DNA from: an uncultured Bacteroidota bacterium
GTDB taxonomy: Bacteria > Bacteroidota > Bacteroidia > Chitinophagales > Chitinophagaceae
Direction: 5' to 3'
NCBI GenBank assembly: GCA_946887345.1
Contig: CAMPKR010000077.1
Span: 1-9,117 of the forward strand
Length of the DNA stretch: 9,117 bases
The notes under the pieces: model-generated
Database searches by the model: none
Told to the model about the DNA's origin: nothing
What the model saw: the letters and a program-made list of their open reading frames with translations, nothing else
Shown here: positions 1 through 5,910 of the stretch, piece by piece
Layout of the letters: each line of letters begins with the position of its first letter
Position numbering within the stretch: position 1 is the first letter of the stretch
Translations under genes and position numbers: made by a program

Positions 1-1
1 T

Positions 2-370
2 CTGTTCTCGTGCAGGAGACAAGCATTGCATCAGTTCTCCCTGGTAAAAACTGCAGAAGGTGAGTATTTAATCTCTCCCGCATATAATCTTCTCTGTACA
101 GAGCTGCACGTACATAGCGATGAAGATCCGCTACACTATATGCAGAACGGCGACCCTTTTCTCCGCGAAGGGGGTTACACCCATTTTGATTTTTATTCTT
201 TTGGTATCGGGATCGGCATAGTGCCCAAGCGTGCGCAACGAATACTCAACAGGTTCGTAGAAAATGAATTGCTGGTAGAATATATGGTGGCTAATTCATT
301 TTTGAGTGATGAAGGGAAAACAGTTTATCTGGAGTTTTATCGGGAAAGATTAGAGTTACTAAGAGGATGA
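2..370 (+). CDS. HipA-like Ser/Thr kinase, C-terminal part (5' truncated by window edge, probably decayed)
   Basis: This is the C-terminal part of a HipA-family kinase, the toxin half of HipBA-type toxin-antitoxin pairs. The frame is open from the window edge to the TGA at 368-370. Family signatures from the TTG codon at 26 are HQFSLV, then YLISPAYNLL, then HFDFYSFGIGIGI, ending in the usual helical tail (YLEFYRERLELL). Compared with E. coli HipA from memory, the Mg-binding Asn314 and Asp332, 18 residues apart, fall on Gln and Asn here, also 18 apart. The catalytic loop is scrambled: positions 15-26 encode GDKH in another frame, and the current frame resumes with LHQFSL. TTG at 26 is only a possible start; the true start is probably upstream of the window. 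The HipA family call is secure. Whether the gene is a working kinase or a pseudogene cannot be settled here, but the lost metal ligands favour decay. No HipB partner is visible. Confidence 0.8.
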   Translation: MFSCRRQALHQFSLVKTAEGEYLISPAYNLLCTELHVHSDEDPLHYMQNGDPFLREGGYTHFDFYSFGIGIGIVPKRAQRILNRFVENELLVEYMVANSFLSDEGKTVYLEFYRERLELLRG

Positions 371-418
371 TAGTCGAACCCTAATTTCCGTGTAATTCTT
401 AAATGCACAGCCAAACAA

Positions 419-1504
419 TTACTTATTAGACAATATACCCATCAAACCATCATTAACGTAATAGACCTCCCTACCTACTTTGAACGAACTTAAGATACTT
501 CTGTTAGCGAGTTCCTGTAAATAAGTAGAGGCTGCTTGTCTCTTAGCGATTTTTTTTTCTTCCAACAATTTGATTTTTACATATGGATAGCTAAAAATCA
601 GCTCATTGAGTTCATATGCTGGAATTTTTTGTGAGATGCTCTTTAAATTTTCAAGTGTTTCGTCTTTGAGCTTAATAATTTTCTTTATTAGCCCAAGTGT
701 TTCCATTGCCGTTTCTTTAATTGCATCCAACATAAAAATTATCCACCCCTCCCAATCGCACTCTTCTGTAACTAAGCGCAGCTTTCTGTAATAGGCTTCC
801 TTATGCTGGATTATATAAGCACTGTGATATAATACGGGCAAGTTCAATAAGTCCTTATGCACCAGAAAAAGTACATTTAGAATTCTGCCTGTACGTCCAT
901 TGCCGTCTGCAAACGGATGTATTGCCTCAAACTGATAGTGCATAAGAGCCAAAAGTATTAGTGGGTCCGTATCAGATGCTTCATTTAGAAATTTTTCCCA
1001 CTTCATCATCTTTTCTTCAATATGGTTGTATGAAGGGGGTGTATAAATTGTTTTTTTTGAATGGGGGCTATGGAGCTTAATACCTGGCATTGTGCGATAC
1101 CTGGCTGTAGTATTTTTCACTCGCTGCATTATTTTAACAGCGAGGTTAGATGTAAACGCATTTATGCGTTCAAGCTCCCTTATACCAACATAAACCGCTT
1201 CTTTATAACTAATCACTTCCTTTACAGTTGATGGGAGATTTTCCGTCGGATTTAATATCGCCTGGTATAACTCGTCTTGGGTTGTTACAATATTTTCTAT
1301 AGCAGAGCTATCCCGGCTTTCTTGTAAAATGACAGTATTAAGTAATAAATTAGGGTTAGGCAGTGTTTGACAATAGCCCTTAAGCTCCGCTAAATATCGA
1401 TTAGCCTGAATTGCCGCCTTTAATATACCAGCACTATCTAGTTCTATTTGCGGTGGCAGATCCGGCAAATTGTCAAAAGGCATATCATTATTCTTCCAAG
1501 TCAT
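419..1504 (-). CDS. Fic-domain protein (class II, N-terminally autoinhibited) with C-terminal winged-helix-like region
   Basis: This is a Fic enzyme of 361 residues, close in layout to Shewanella SoFic. Such proteins transfer AMP (sometimes other nucleotides) from ATP to a hydroxyl side chain of a target protein. The Fic_N region occupies about residues 15-95 and holds the inhibitory motif S66-SAI-E70-N71 of the (S/T)xxxE(G/N) type, whose Glu blocks productive ATP binding in class II Fic proteins. The core motif HPFADGNGRTGR is complete at 196-207 (catalytic H196, phosphate-binding and Arg residues present). The segment 145-160, containing TIYTPPS, matches the substrate-clamping flap. Residues 295-355 (KIKLLEEKKIAKRQAASTYL, then a short strand pair) look like a winged helix. 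ATG at 1504 was chosen because a -7-like element lies just upstream; Met8 is an alternative. There is no Shine-Dalgarno. The gene is AT-rich: hand-counted 60-base lines gave 25-42% GC, against 43-55% in the SDR gene, suggesting transfer. The cellular target is unknown. Confidence 0.93.
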   Translation of the reverse strand: MTWKNNDMPFDNLPDLPPQIELDSAGILKAAIQANRYLAELKGYCQTLPNPNLLLNTVILQESRDSSAIENIVTTQDELYQAILNPTENLPSTVKEVISYKEAVYVGIRELERINAFTSNLAVKIMQRVKNTTARYRTMPGIKLHSPHSKKTIYTPPSYNHIEEKMMKWEKFLNEASDTDPLILLALMHYQFEAIHPFADGNGRTGRILNVLFLVHKDLLNLPVLYHSAYIIQHKEAYYRKLRLVTEECDWEGWIIFMLDAIKETAMETLGLIKKIIKLKDETLENLKSISQKIPAYELNELIFSYPYVKIKLLEEKKIAKRQAASTYLQELANRSILSSFKVGREVYYVNDGLMGILSNK

Positions 1505-1529
1505 ATATGTCTATGAGATAAAGATATCG

Positions 1530-1537
1530 CAAAAATA
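1530..1537 (-). promoter_or_regulatory. Probable Bacteroidota-type -7 promoter element of the Fic gene
   Basis: Read on the minus strand this is TATTTTTG, an exact match to the Bacteroidota -7 consensus TAnnTTTG. It would place the transcript start near 1524 and give a leader of about 20 bases to the ATG at 1504. No clear TTTG -33 element is seen about 19 bases further upstream, so the call rests on the -7 match and its position. Confidence 0.5.
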
Positions 1538-1569
1538 TGTCGATATTTTTAAATAATATCGACATATTT
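1533..1569. promoter_or_regulatory. 37-base palindrome, candidate operator of the Fic gene
   Basis: The arms AAATATGTCGATATT (1533-1547) and AATATCGACATATTT (1555-1569) are perfect inverted copies, separated by seven bases. The left arm overlaps the probable -7 element of the Fic gene, so a dimeric protein bound here should block transcription. The Fic protein's own winged-helix-like C-terminus is the obvious local candidate ligand, but that is inference. The arms are AT-rich and no T-run follows, so a terminator role is unlikely. Confidence 0.65.
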
Positions 1570-1892
1570 GGTTGATGTGTTGATTTCGTAAACATATCCC
1601 CCAACTAATTAACAATCTGTCTTTTGTCGCACCAAGAATCTAATTTCCTCGAGAGTTGCCATAGCGATGAAGACCCGCTACACTATATGCTATCTACTCA
1701 GTCGTGCCAGGATAAATTTTATAGTTTAACCGGTATGCAGTTTTCGAGATTCTTCTTCTCCTGATCACGCACAAGGGCTTTCCCGCAAAGGGGGATTTCA
1801 CTTGTTGTCCTCCCCTGCCGGGTGAGACTGGCATCTCCTTTTCCCCTCATCTGGCACAATTTTCCTGCTTCCTTGGCAAAAACAAACGCTCT
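1570..1892. other. Intergenic region between the divergent Fic and SDR genes
   Basis: This stretch of 323 bases holds a hipA-derived scrap at 1660-1690, annotated separately, and the 5' flank of the SDR gene. A second, weaker resemblance to hipA lies around 1781-1795 (CGCAAAGGGGG against CGCGAAGGGGG at 164-174). No TAnnTTTG promoter element, RNA gene or credible small ORF was recognised upstream of the SDR start. Confidence 0.5.
1660..1690 (+). pseudogene. hipA-derived remnant (near-copy of positions 113-143)
   Basis: These 31 bases match positions 113-143 of the HipA-like gene at 30 of 31 positions, in the same orientation. They encode the same peptide, HSDEDPLHYM, because the only difference (T at 127, C at 1674) is synonymous. 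Flanking sequence diverges at once on both sides, and the frame ends at the TGA at 1761-1763 without HipA-like sequence. It is best read as the scrap of a second hipA copy left by duplication or recombination around the Fic gene. Confidence 0.6.
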
Positions 1893-2786
1893 ATGAAAAG
1901 TAATGGAAAATGCGCCCTGGTAACGGGCGGCACCTCTGGTATAGGACTGGAGCTGGCCCGCTGTTTCGCCAAAGATGGCTATGACCTTGTAATTGTTGCC
2001 CGTGATGAGTCTGAGCTAAAGGCGACAGCAAGCGAACTGGGCATACAGCATGGAATAAAAGTGACCACGATAGCCAAAGACCTTTTTGATGAGCGAGCTT
2101 CGCAGGAGGTATATGATGAGGTGAAACAAAAAGGCCTTACAATAAATGCACTGGTTAACAATGCAGGGCAGGGAGAGTATGGCTTCTTTCATGAAACAGA
2201 TATAGAGCGCGATATAGATATAGTGAAGCTCAACATCATTGCTCCGCTCTATCTCACCAAGCTATTTGTAAAAGATATGATCGCCAAAGGCGAAGGTAAG
2301 ATACTGAACCTGGCCTCGGTGGTGAGTAAAAACCCAGCCCCGCTTTTCTCTGTGTACTCTGCTTCTAAAGCATTCATGTACTCATGGAGCATAGCGCTGC
2401 GCAATGAGCTGGCCGACAAAGGCATATCCGTTACAGCATTATTGCCGGGAGCTACAGAAACTGATTTCTTCAACAAAGCCGGAATGCTGAATACCAAAGA
2501 GAATGTGGAGTATGCTCATGCCGACCCGGCCGATGTGGCAAAGACCGGATATGATGCACTGATGAACAACGAAGAAAAAGTAATAGCAGGAGCCAAGAAC
2601 AAAATGATGGCCACTATGGCCAATGTAACCCCCGACAGTGCACTGGCTGCTAATATGCGTGACCATATGCAGAATGTGGATGGGCCCGAAGGTAAGGCCG
2701 GTGCGAGTGAAGGTGAGGCAGAGCGCGAACGGCTAAGACAGGCTGCCAGCCATACGCCGGGGGCTGCTCCGAGAGGGGAAGGTTAA
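1893..2786 (+). CDS. Short-chain dehydrogenase/reductase (classical SDR)
   Basis: This is a cytosolic NAD(P)-dependent oxidoreductase of the classical SDR family, in the DltE/YqjQ-like group; the substrate is not predictable. The Rossmann glycine motif TGGTSGIG is at residues 11-18 and the structural NNAG at 89-92. The catalytic tetrad is complete: N114, S142, Y155 and K159 (YSASK). The PGATET loop at 185-190 fits the family. Arg37 after the second strand suggests preference for NADP(H), with D63 near the adenine. At 297 residues it is longer than the usual 250-270. Residues from about 263 on form a Gly/Ala/Glu/Arg-rich, probably disordered tail ending in PRGEG. ATG at 1893 starts directly at the first strand, as expected; no Shine-Dalgarno is present, which is normal for this phylum. 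It stands alone, with no co-oriented partner within 1.5 kb. Confidence 0.93.
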   Translation: MKSNGKCALVTGGTSGIGLELARCFAKDGYDLVIVARDESELKATASELGIQHGIKVTTIAKDLFDERASQEVYDEVKQKGLTINALVNNAGQGEYGFFHETDIERDIDIVKLNIIAPLYLTKLFVKDMIAKGEGKILNLASVVSKNPAPLFSVYSASKAFMYSWSIALRNELADKGISVTALLPGATETDFFNKAGMLNTKENVEYAHADPADVAKTGYDALMNNEEKVIAGAKNKMMATMANVTPDSALAANMRDHMQNVDGPEGKAGASEGEAERERLRQAASHTPGAAPRGEG

Positions 2787-2824
2787 TTCTCTATTAGGGC
2801 TGCACTATCGTTATCTCAACTGAT

Positions 2825-2846
2825 GTGGTTCGACTACGCTCACCAC
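2825..2846. repeat. REP-like palindromic element
   Basis: The arms GTGGT (2825-2829) and ACCAC (2842-2846) enclose TTCGACTACGCTC, in which CG and CG can pair around ACTA. On the opposite strand it reads as a GTGAGCGTAGTCGAAC-type sequence, a form that I recall as a common dispersed intergenic palindrome in Bacteroidota. Its inner ten bases TAGTCGAACC recur at 371-380, directly behind the hipA remnant. A genome-wide copy count is needed to establish that it is a repeat family. Confidence 0.5.
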
Positions 2847-2874
2847 GACACTATTGGGCTTTTTGCCCTCCTCT

Positions 2875-2898
2875 GAATTTTTCGGCAAGCGAAAATTC
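2875..2898. other. Imperfect hairpin behind the SDR gene
   Basis: GAATTTT (2875-2881) pairs with AAAATTC (2892-2898), and CG (2883-2884) with CG (2890-2891), leaving one bulged T at 2882 and a GCAAG loop. No uridine tract follows on either strand, so it is a weak candidate terminator for the SDR gene or part of a repeat cluster. Confidence 0.35.
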
Positions 2899-2913
2899 TG
2901 TCTCCTCCTTGCC

Positions 2914-2929
2914 CCCGCAATTCTGCGGG
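2914..2929. other. Short GC-rich hairpin
   Basis: CCCGCA (2914-2919) and TGCGGG (2924-2929) form a perfect 6-bp stem around a 4-base loop. No T-run follows. It lies between the hairpin at 2875 and the terminator at 2961; its function is unknown. Confidence 0.35.
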
Positions 2930-2960
2930 ACGCGGTATGAGGAGCGTTTAACTTACTACT

Positions 2961-2997
2961 AAAAAACTATCGCCATGCCTGTGGGCATGGCGATAGT
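2961..2997 (-). terminator. Intrinsic terminator of the DHp membrane-protein gene
   Basis: ACTATCGCCATGCC (2966-2979) and GGCATGGCGATAGT (2984-2997) form a perfect 14-bp stem with a TGTG loop. On the minus strand the stem is followed by TTTTTT (2966-2961), the uridine tract expected for termination of a transcript arriving from the gene that stops at 3108. The plus-strand exit has no T-run, so it serves the SDR gene poorly if at all. Confidence 0.75.
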
Positions 2998-3107
2998 AGT
3001 GATAAGGTTTATGATTCCTTAACCGTCTTTAATTTCGTTTATTAAGAACGGGTGATCTGTTGTCTATGTTTTTAGACATTATTTTCTGCCGCAGTGGTTG
3101 GGAGGAG

Positions 3108-3974
3108 TTAGTTATTGCTTGCCGGCTTGTCTTTGTTAAGATCGGCATTATGGGTGAGGCGGTTGATCTCTTTTATTACGGCGTCCAGGTCTTTGGCGGC
3201 CTCTTTAATGCCGCCTATCACGCGGTTCAGATCGGGGTCGTTGATATTGCTCTGGTGAATGAACTGGCTAAGGCCCAGTATGGTAGCTACCTGGCTGCGC
3301 ACCTTATGCGATTGCAGCCACGATATCTCCTTCAGTTTTTCGTTTTGCTGTTCTATCTCGTGCAGATTTCTCTGTATTGCTTCAGCCCGCTCTATGGATT
3401 TTTTACGGATTCTATCCAGGTTGTTACGCAGGGTCATCGTTATTAAGTACATAAAGATGAGGCAAACCACGTAGGTAAAGATGATATCTGCAAAGCGGAT
3501 GCTCCTGTCGGGATAACTATCAGCAATAAGATCGGGGTACCAATACTCCACCAGGCATAATGCGGTAGCTGAGACGGTATGCAATATAGCCCAGAGGATA
3601 TGCTGGCTTTTAGGCGTAACGGTTATCAGCACCTGGAAAGAAAGGAAGAACAGGATAATAGTGGGTCCGTTTATACCGGAATTGTAGTAGAAAGCCGTAG
3701 CCAGTGCCCCATAGCTGGTTATTGCATAAATGGTAGCGCCCGCTTTATATTTTTTCCTGAAGCGTGACTGGTAGTAAACAACTATAATGACCATCAGCAC
3801 CGCCACACAAATAAACGCCTCTTCAAAAAACGATACTGAAACATTGAAAATCAGCAGGAGGAATACCATAATGAACGTAATGACACAAATGGAGTTGGTC
3901 ATGCGGTTCTCAAAGCTGAACTCAGCTGAACTGCCTTTGAAATACTCCCATTTTGTACGGAGATATCGATTCAT
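3108..3974 (-). CDS. Six-helix membrane protein with a histidine-kinase DHp segment but no ATPase domain
   Basis: This 288-residue inner-membrane protein resembles the sensor half of a two-component kinase. Hydrophobic helices lie at about residues 29-48, 52-68, 80-96, 105-119, 125-143 and 163-181, with little loop sequence outside the membrane. A charged coiled-coil linker follows (about 183-215), then an H-box-like segment, WLQSHKVRSQVATILGL, at 219-235 with candidate phosphoacceptor H223. The usual Pro of HE(L/I)RxPL is Gln228. After a second helix (about 246-272) the chain ends with a polar tail, so the N, G1, F and G2 boxes of HATPase_c are absent. Bacteroidota proteins of this shape are known, often with PAS domains in place of the membrane part. 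It could be phosphorylated in trans, act as a phosphatase or scaffold, or bind a kinase as a heterodimer. No response regulator or kinase is adjacent. ATG at 3974 lacks a Shine-Dalgarno; the gene is monocistronic, with a terminator at 2961-2997. Confidence 0.8.
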   Translation of the reverse strand: MNRYLRTKWEYFKGSSAEFSFENRMTNSICVITFIMVFLLLIFNVSVSFFEEAFICVAVLMVIIVVYYQSRFRKKYKAGATIYAITSYGALATAFYYNSGINGPTIILFFLSFQVLITVTPKSQHILWAILHTVSATALCLVEYWYPDLIADSYPDRSIRFADIIFTYVVCLIFMYLITMTLRNNLDRIRKKSIERAEAIQRNLHEIEQQNEKLKEISWLQSHKVRSQVATILGLSQFIHQSNINDPDLNRVIGGIKEAAKDLDAVIKEINRLTHNADLNKDKPASNN

Positions 3975-4299
3975 TATGTGCGGCGCAAGGGCGCTTTAGA
4001 AAATTAATGAACTTTCCCCGTTATTCCGAATGGGCCGGATGCGCAGCTTTCTTAATATGCAGATTTACAACTGTTTATAAATTTCTCCGCTTTAAAAAAA
4101 GTGATTTTTTGCGGGATGATGACAAATCCCGCCACCCCCGCCGCGTGCACTAAGCAGCAGTTAATATTTCCCGCACAATTTTTAGCTTGCTTTCAAACAA
4201 TACAATTTTTCCCGGGCAAAGCCCGTTAGCTTCTTCATTGCCAGTGTCTTAGCGGCACAATTCTTGTGCTTTCGGTTTACTCTATTTAAAAGCTTTTTT
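3975..4299. promoter_or_regulatory. Divergent promoter region between the DHp protein and the secreted GEVED protein
   Basis: The 325 bases between the two divergent starts must carry both promoters, but no convincing TTTG/TAnnTTTG pair was found. Two inverted repeats are visible: GCGGGAT (4111-4117) with ATCCCGC (4126-4132), an 8-base loop, and CGGGC (4213-4217) with GCCCG (4221-4225), a 3-base loop. Neither has a terminator-type T-run behind it on the plus strand. They could be operator sites or leader hairpins. No small gene is supported here. Confidence 0.4.
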
Positions 4300-5853
4300 A
4301 TGAAAAAATTCTTCACTGCTTTTTCTTTTTTATTCACCTCTATCGCTGCCTCAGCACAGTACTGCGTTCCTGCACCCGGCACTGATGGCTGTACGGACGG
4401 GGATATGATAGACAACTTTATCCTGTTTGGTGAAAACAACACCTCTATTATCAACATCCTGACCGGGTGCTCCGCAGGCGCCTACGCCGATCTTACAGCC
4501 CAATCCGTTAGCCTCGGGCAAGGAACGGGCTATGTAGCAACCATTTCTACGCAGTATGTGCCCGATGATAACGTGGCTATCTGGATAGACTTTAACAACA
4601 ATGATGTTTTTGAATTGACAGAACTGATAGGGCTGCAAACCAATATATCACTGACGGGCTCTCCTGTTCCTCTCGTTATACCGGGAACTGCACCACTTGG
4701 TACGCACCGCATGAGGGTATCACTGCGTTATGACGTGCAGCCAATAGACCAGGACCCCTGCAACACGGGCATCAACGCTTCTGACTTTGGTGAAGCGCAC
4801 GATTACACCGTAAACGTTGTAGCTGCCCCTACCTGCACGCAACCGGGAAGTGTTACTGTCAGCAATATTACGAGCAGCAGCGCTACGGCAACCTGGTCGG
4901 GCACCGCTTCACTGTATAGCATAGAATATGGTCCTGCGGGATTTACGCCAGGCACAGGCATCTATAGCACCACGTCATCTACCACAGCAAACCTGGGCGG
5001 CCTGAACGCCAATACCGGTTACAGCGTGTATGTCCGCGCGCTCTGCAGCAGCAGCGATTCAAGCACTATATCTTCCGCTATGTTCACGACACTTTGTGCT
5101 CCTATCAATGTGCCCTATGCCGAGAACTTCGATGCGGTAATCACTCCTGATATACCTGCCTGCATGACGGTGGAAGACGTGAACAATGATCAAACCACCT
5201 GGATGACAGACTCGTACATAGCCTCGAGCCTTCCTAATGCTATGCACTACTGGACAGACTTCAGCAATACTGCTAATGACTGGTTCTTTACTCCCGGCCT
5301 CAACCTGACAGCAGGCAACACGTACCAGGTCAGCTTCGCGTTTGGCACTGATGGCTTTGCTACCGAGGCTATGGAAGTGAAAGTAGGCACCAGTCCGCTG
5401 GCTTCATCTATGACAGGTACGGCTCTGTATACCAATAACAATATTACCAACACCGGCTTTATGACGGCCAGCGTTAACTACATGCCGCTTTCTACCGGTG
5501 TATATTATTTTGGCTGGCACTGCACCTCCGCTGCCCTTGCCGATGTGCTGGCTATCGACGACATAAGCATTACACAAATAGGCACAACCGGGATAACTCC
5601 TGAAGCAACAGCGAACAGCATGAACCTGGCAGTATATCCCAATCCCGTTAAGAATACAGCTATTATAGAACTTGCTGAACCTGGCAAAAACGCCGGCCTG
5701 CAAATAACAGAGCTTAGCGGACGTGTGCTGCAAAATGTCGCCGTCACTTCAAGGAAGACTGAAGTTGACATGAGCTCATTTGCGCCGGGCATATACCTGC
5801 TTCGCTATAGCGATGACACGCGCAGCCAGGTAATGAAGGTTGTGAAACAATAG
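4300..5853 (+). CDS. Secreted GEVED / FN3-like / anchor-J protein with T9SS type A sorting domain
   Basis: This 517-residue protein is exported by Sec and then by the type IX system to the cell surface or medium. A signal peptide spans residues 1-20 (MKKFFTAFSFLFTSIAASAQ, cleavage likely near ASA|Q). Residues 21-175 form a GEVED-type domain: WIDFNNND at 95-102 is its acidic, possibly Ca-binding loop, and GEAHDYTV at 164-171 is the signature. Residues 178-265 look like fibronectin type III (ATWSG...Y.IEYG, then YSVYVRALC). Residues 268-427 resemble the anchor-J or cleaved-adhesin domain, a jelly-roll fold (YAENFDA, then DWFFTPGLNL, then LAIDDISI). Residues 442-517 are the T9SS tail with VYPNP and GIYLLRY. 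No catalytic residues are evident, so an adhesive or carbohydrate-binding role is likely but inferred. ATG at 4300 was chosen over an upstream in-frame TTG at 4264 because the signal peptide begins exactly there. Confidence 0.92.
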   Translation: MKKFFTAFSFLFTSIAASAQYCVPAPGTDGCTDGDMIDNFILFGENNTSIINILTGCSAGAYADLTAQSVSLGQGTGYVATISTQYVPDDNVAIWIDFNNNDVFELTELIGLQTNISLTGSPVPLVIPGTAPLGTHRMRVSLRYDVQPIDQDPCNTGINASDFGEAHDYTVNVVAAPTCTQPGSVTVSNITSSSATATWSGTASLYSIEYGPAGFTPGTGIYSTTSSTTANLGGLNANTGYSVYVRALCSSSDSSTISSAMFTTLCAPINVPYAENFDAVITPDIPACMTVEDVNNDQTTWMTDSYIASSLPNAMHYWTDFSNTANDWFFTPGLNLTAGNTYQVSFAFGTDGFATEAMEVKVGTSPLASSMTGTALYTNNNITNTGFMTASVNYMPLSTGVYYFGWHCTSAALADVLAIDDISITQIGTTGITPEATANSMNLAVYPNPVKNTAIIELAEPGKNAGLQITELSGRVLQNVAVTSRKTEVDMSSFAPGIYLLRYSDDTRSQVMKVVKQ

Positions 5854-5866
5854 TATGGAATTATGT

Positions 5867-5910
5867 AAATAAAGAAAAAGCCCACCAAATGGTGGACTTT
5901 TTCTTTATTT
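5867..5910. terminator. Bidirectional intrinsic terminator shared by two convergent T9SS cargo genes
   Basis: The arms 5867-5887 and 5890-5910 pair over 21 positions with a single C-A mismatch (5881/5896) and a 2-base loop. The core CCACCA/TGGTGG is flanked by A-rich and T-rich halves, so each strand ends in uridines; on the plus strand T 5908-5913 follows. The right arm contains the stop codon (5905-5907) and last sense codon of the minus-strand gene, so the two transcription units end on the same structure. Confidence 0.85.

Larger units (their letters stand above)
2787..3107. other. Structured intergenic region between convergent SDR and DHp-protein genes
   Basis: This 321-base gap contains four stem-forming segments in its first two thirds: a REP-like element, hairpins at 2875-2898 and 2914-2929, and an intrinsic terminator at 2961-2997. 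Nearer the stop codon of the minus-strand gene there is a weak 6-bp stem (TGTCTA 3061-3066 with TAGACA 3073-3078). No coding sequence is supported; the plus-strand open frame beginning at 3060 runs antisense through the membrane protein gene and has no recognisable family. Confidence 0.6.

Noticed and set aside
3061..3078. Hairpin TGTCTA/TAGACA just past the DHp gene as its terminator
   Set aside because: The stem is only 6 bp and A/T-rich with no uridine run after it on the minus strand; the 14-bp stem at 2966-2997 with T6 is far better.
3060..3446. 128-residue open frame on the plus strand opposite the DHp membrane protein
   Set aside because: It runs antisense to a gene with clear membrane helices and a DHp motif, has no family features, and its hydrophobic look is a by-product of the opposite strand.
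4264..4299. Upstream in-frame TTG start for the GEVED protein
   Set aside because: It would put 12 residues ahead of a textbook signal peptide that begins exactly at the ATG at 4300.
4182..4638. Minus-strand frames of 91 and 95 residues over the start of the GEVED protein
   Set aside because: They overlap the signal peptide and GEVED coding sequence on the other strand and match no known family.
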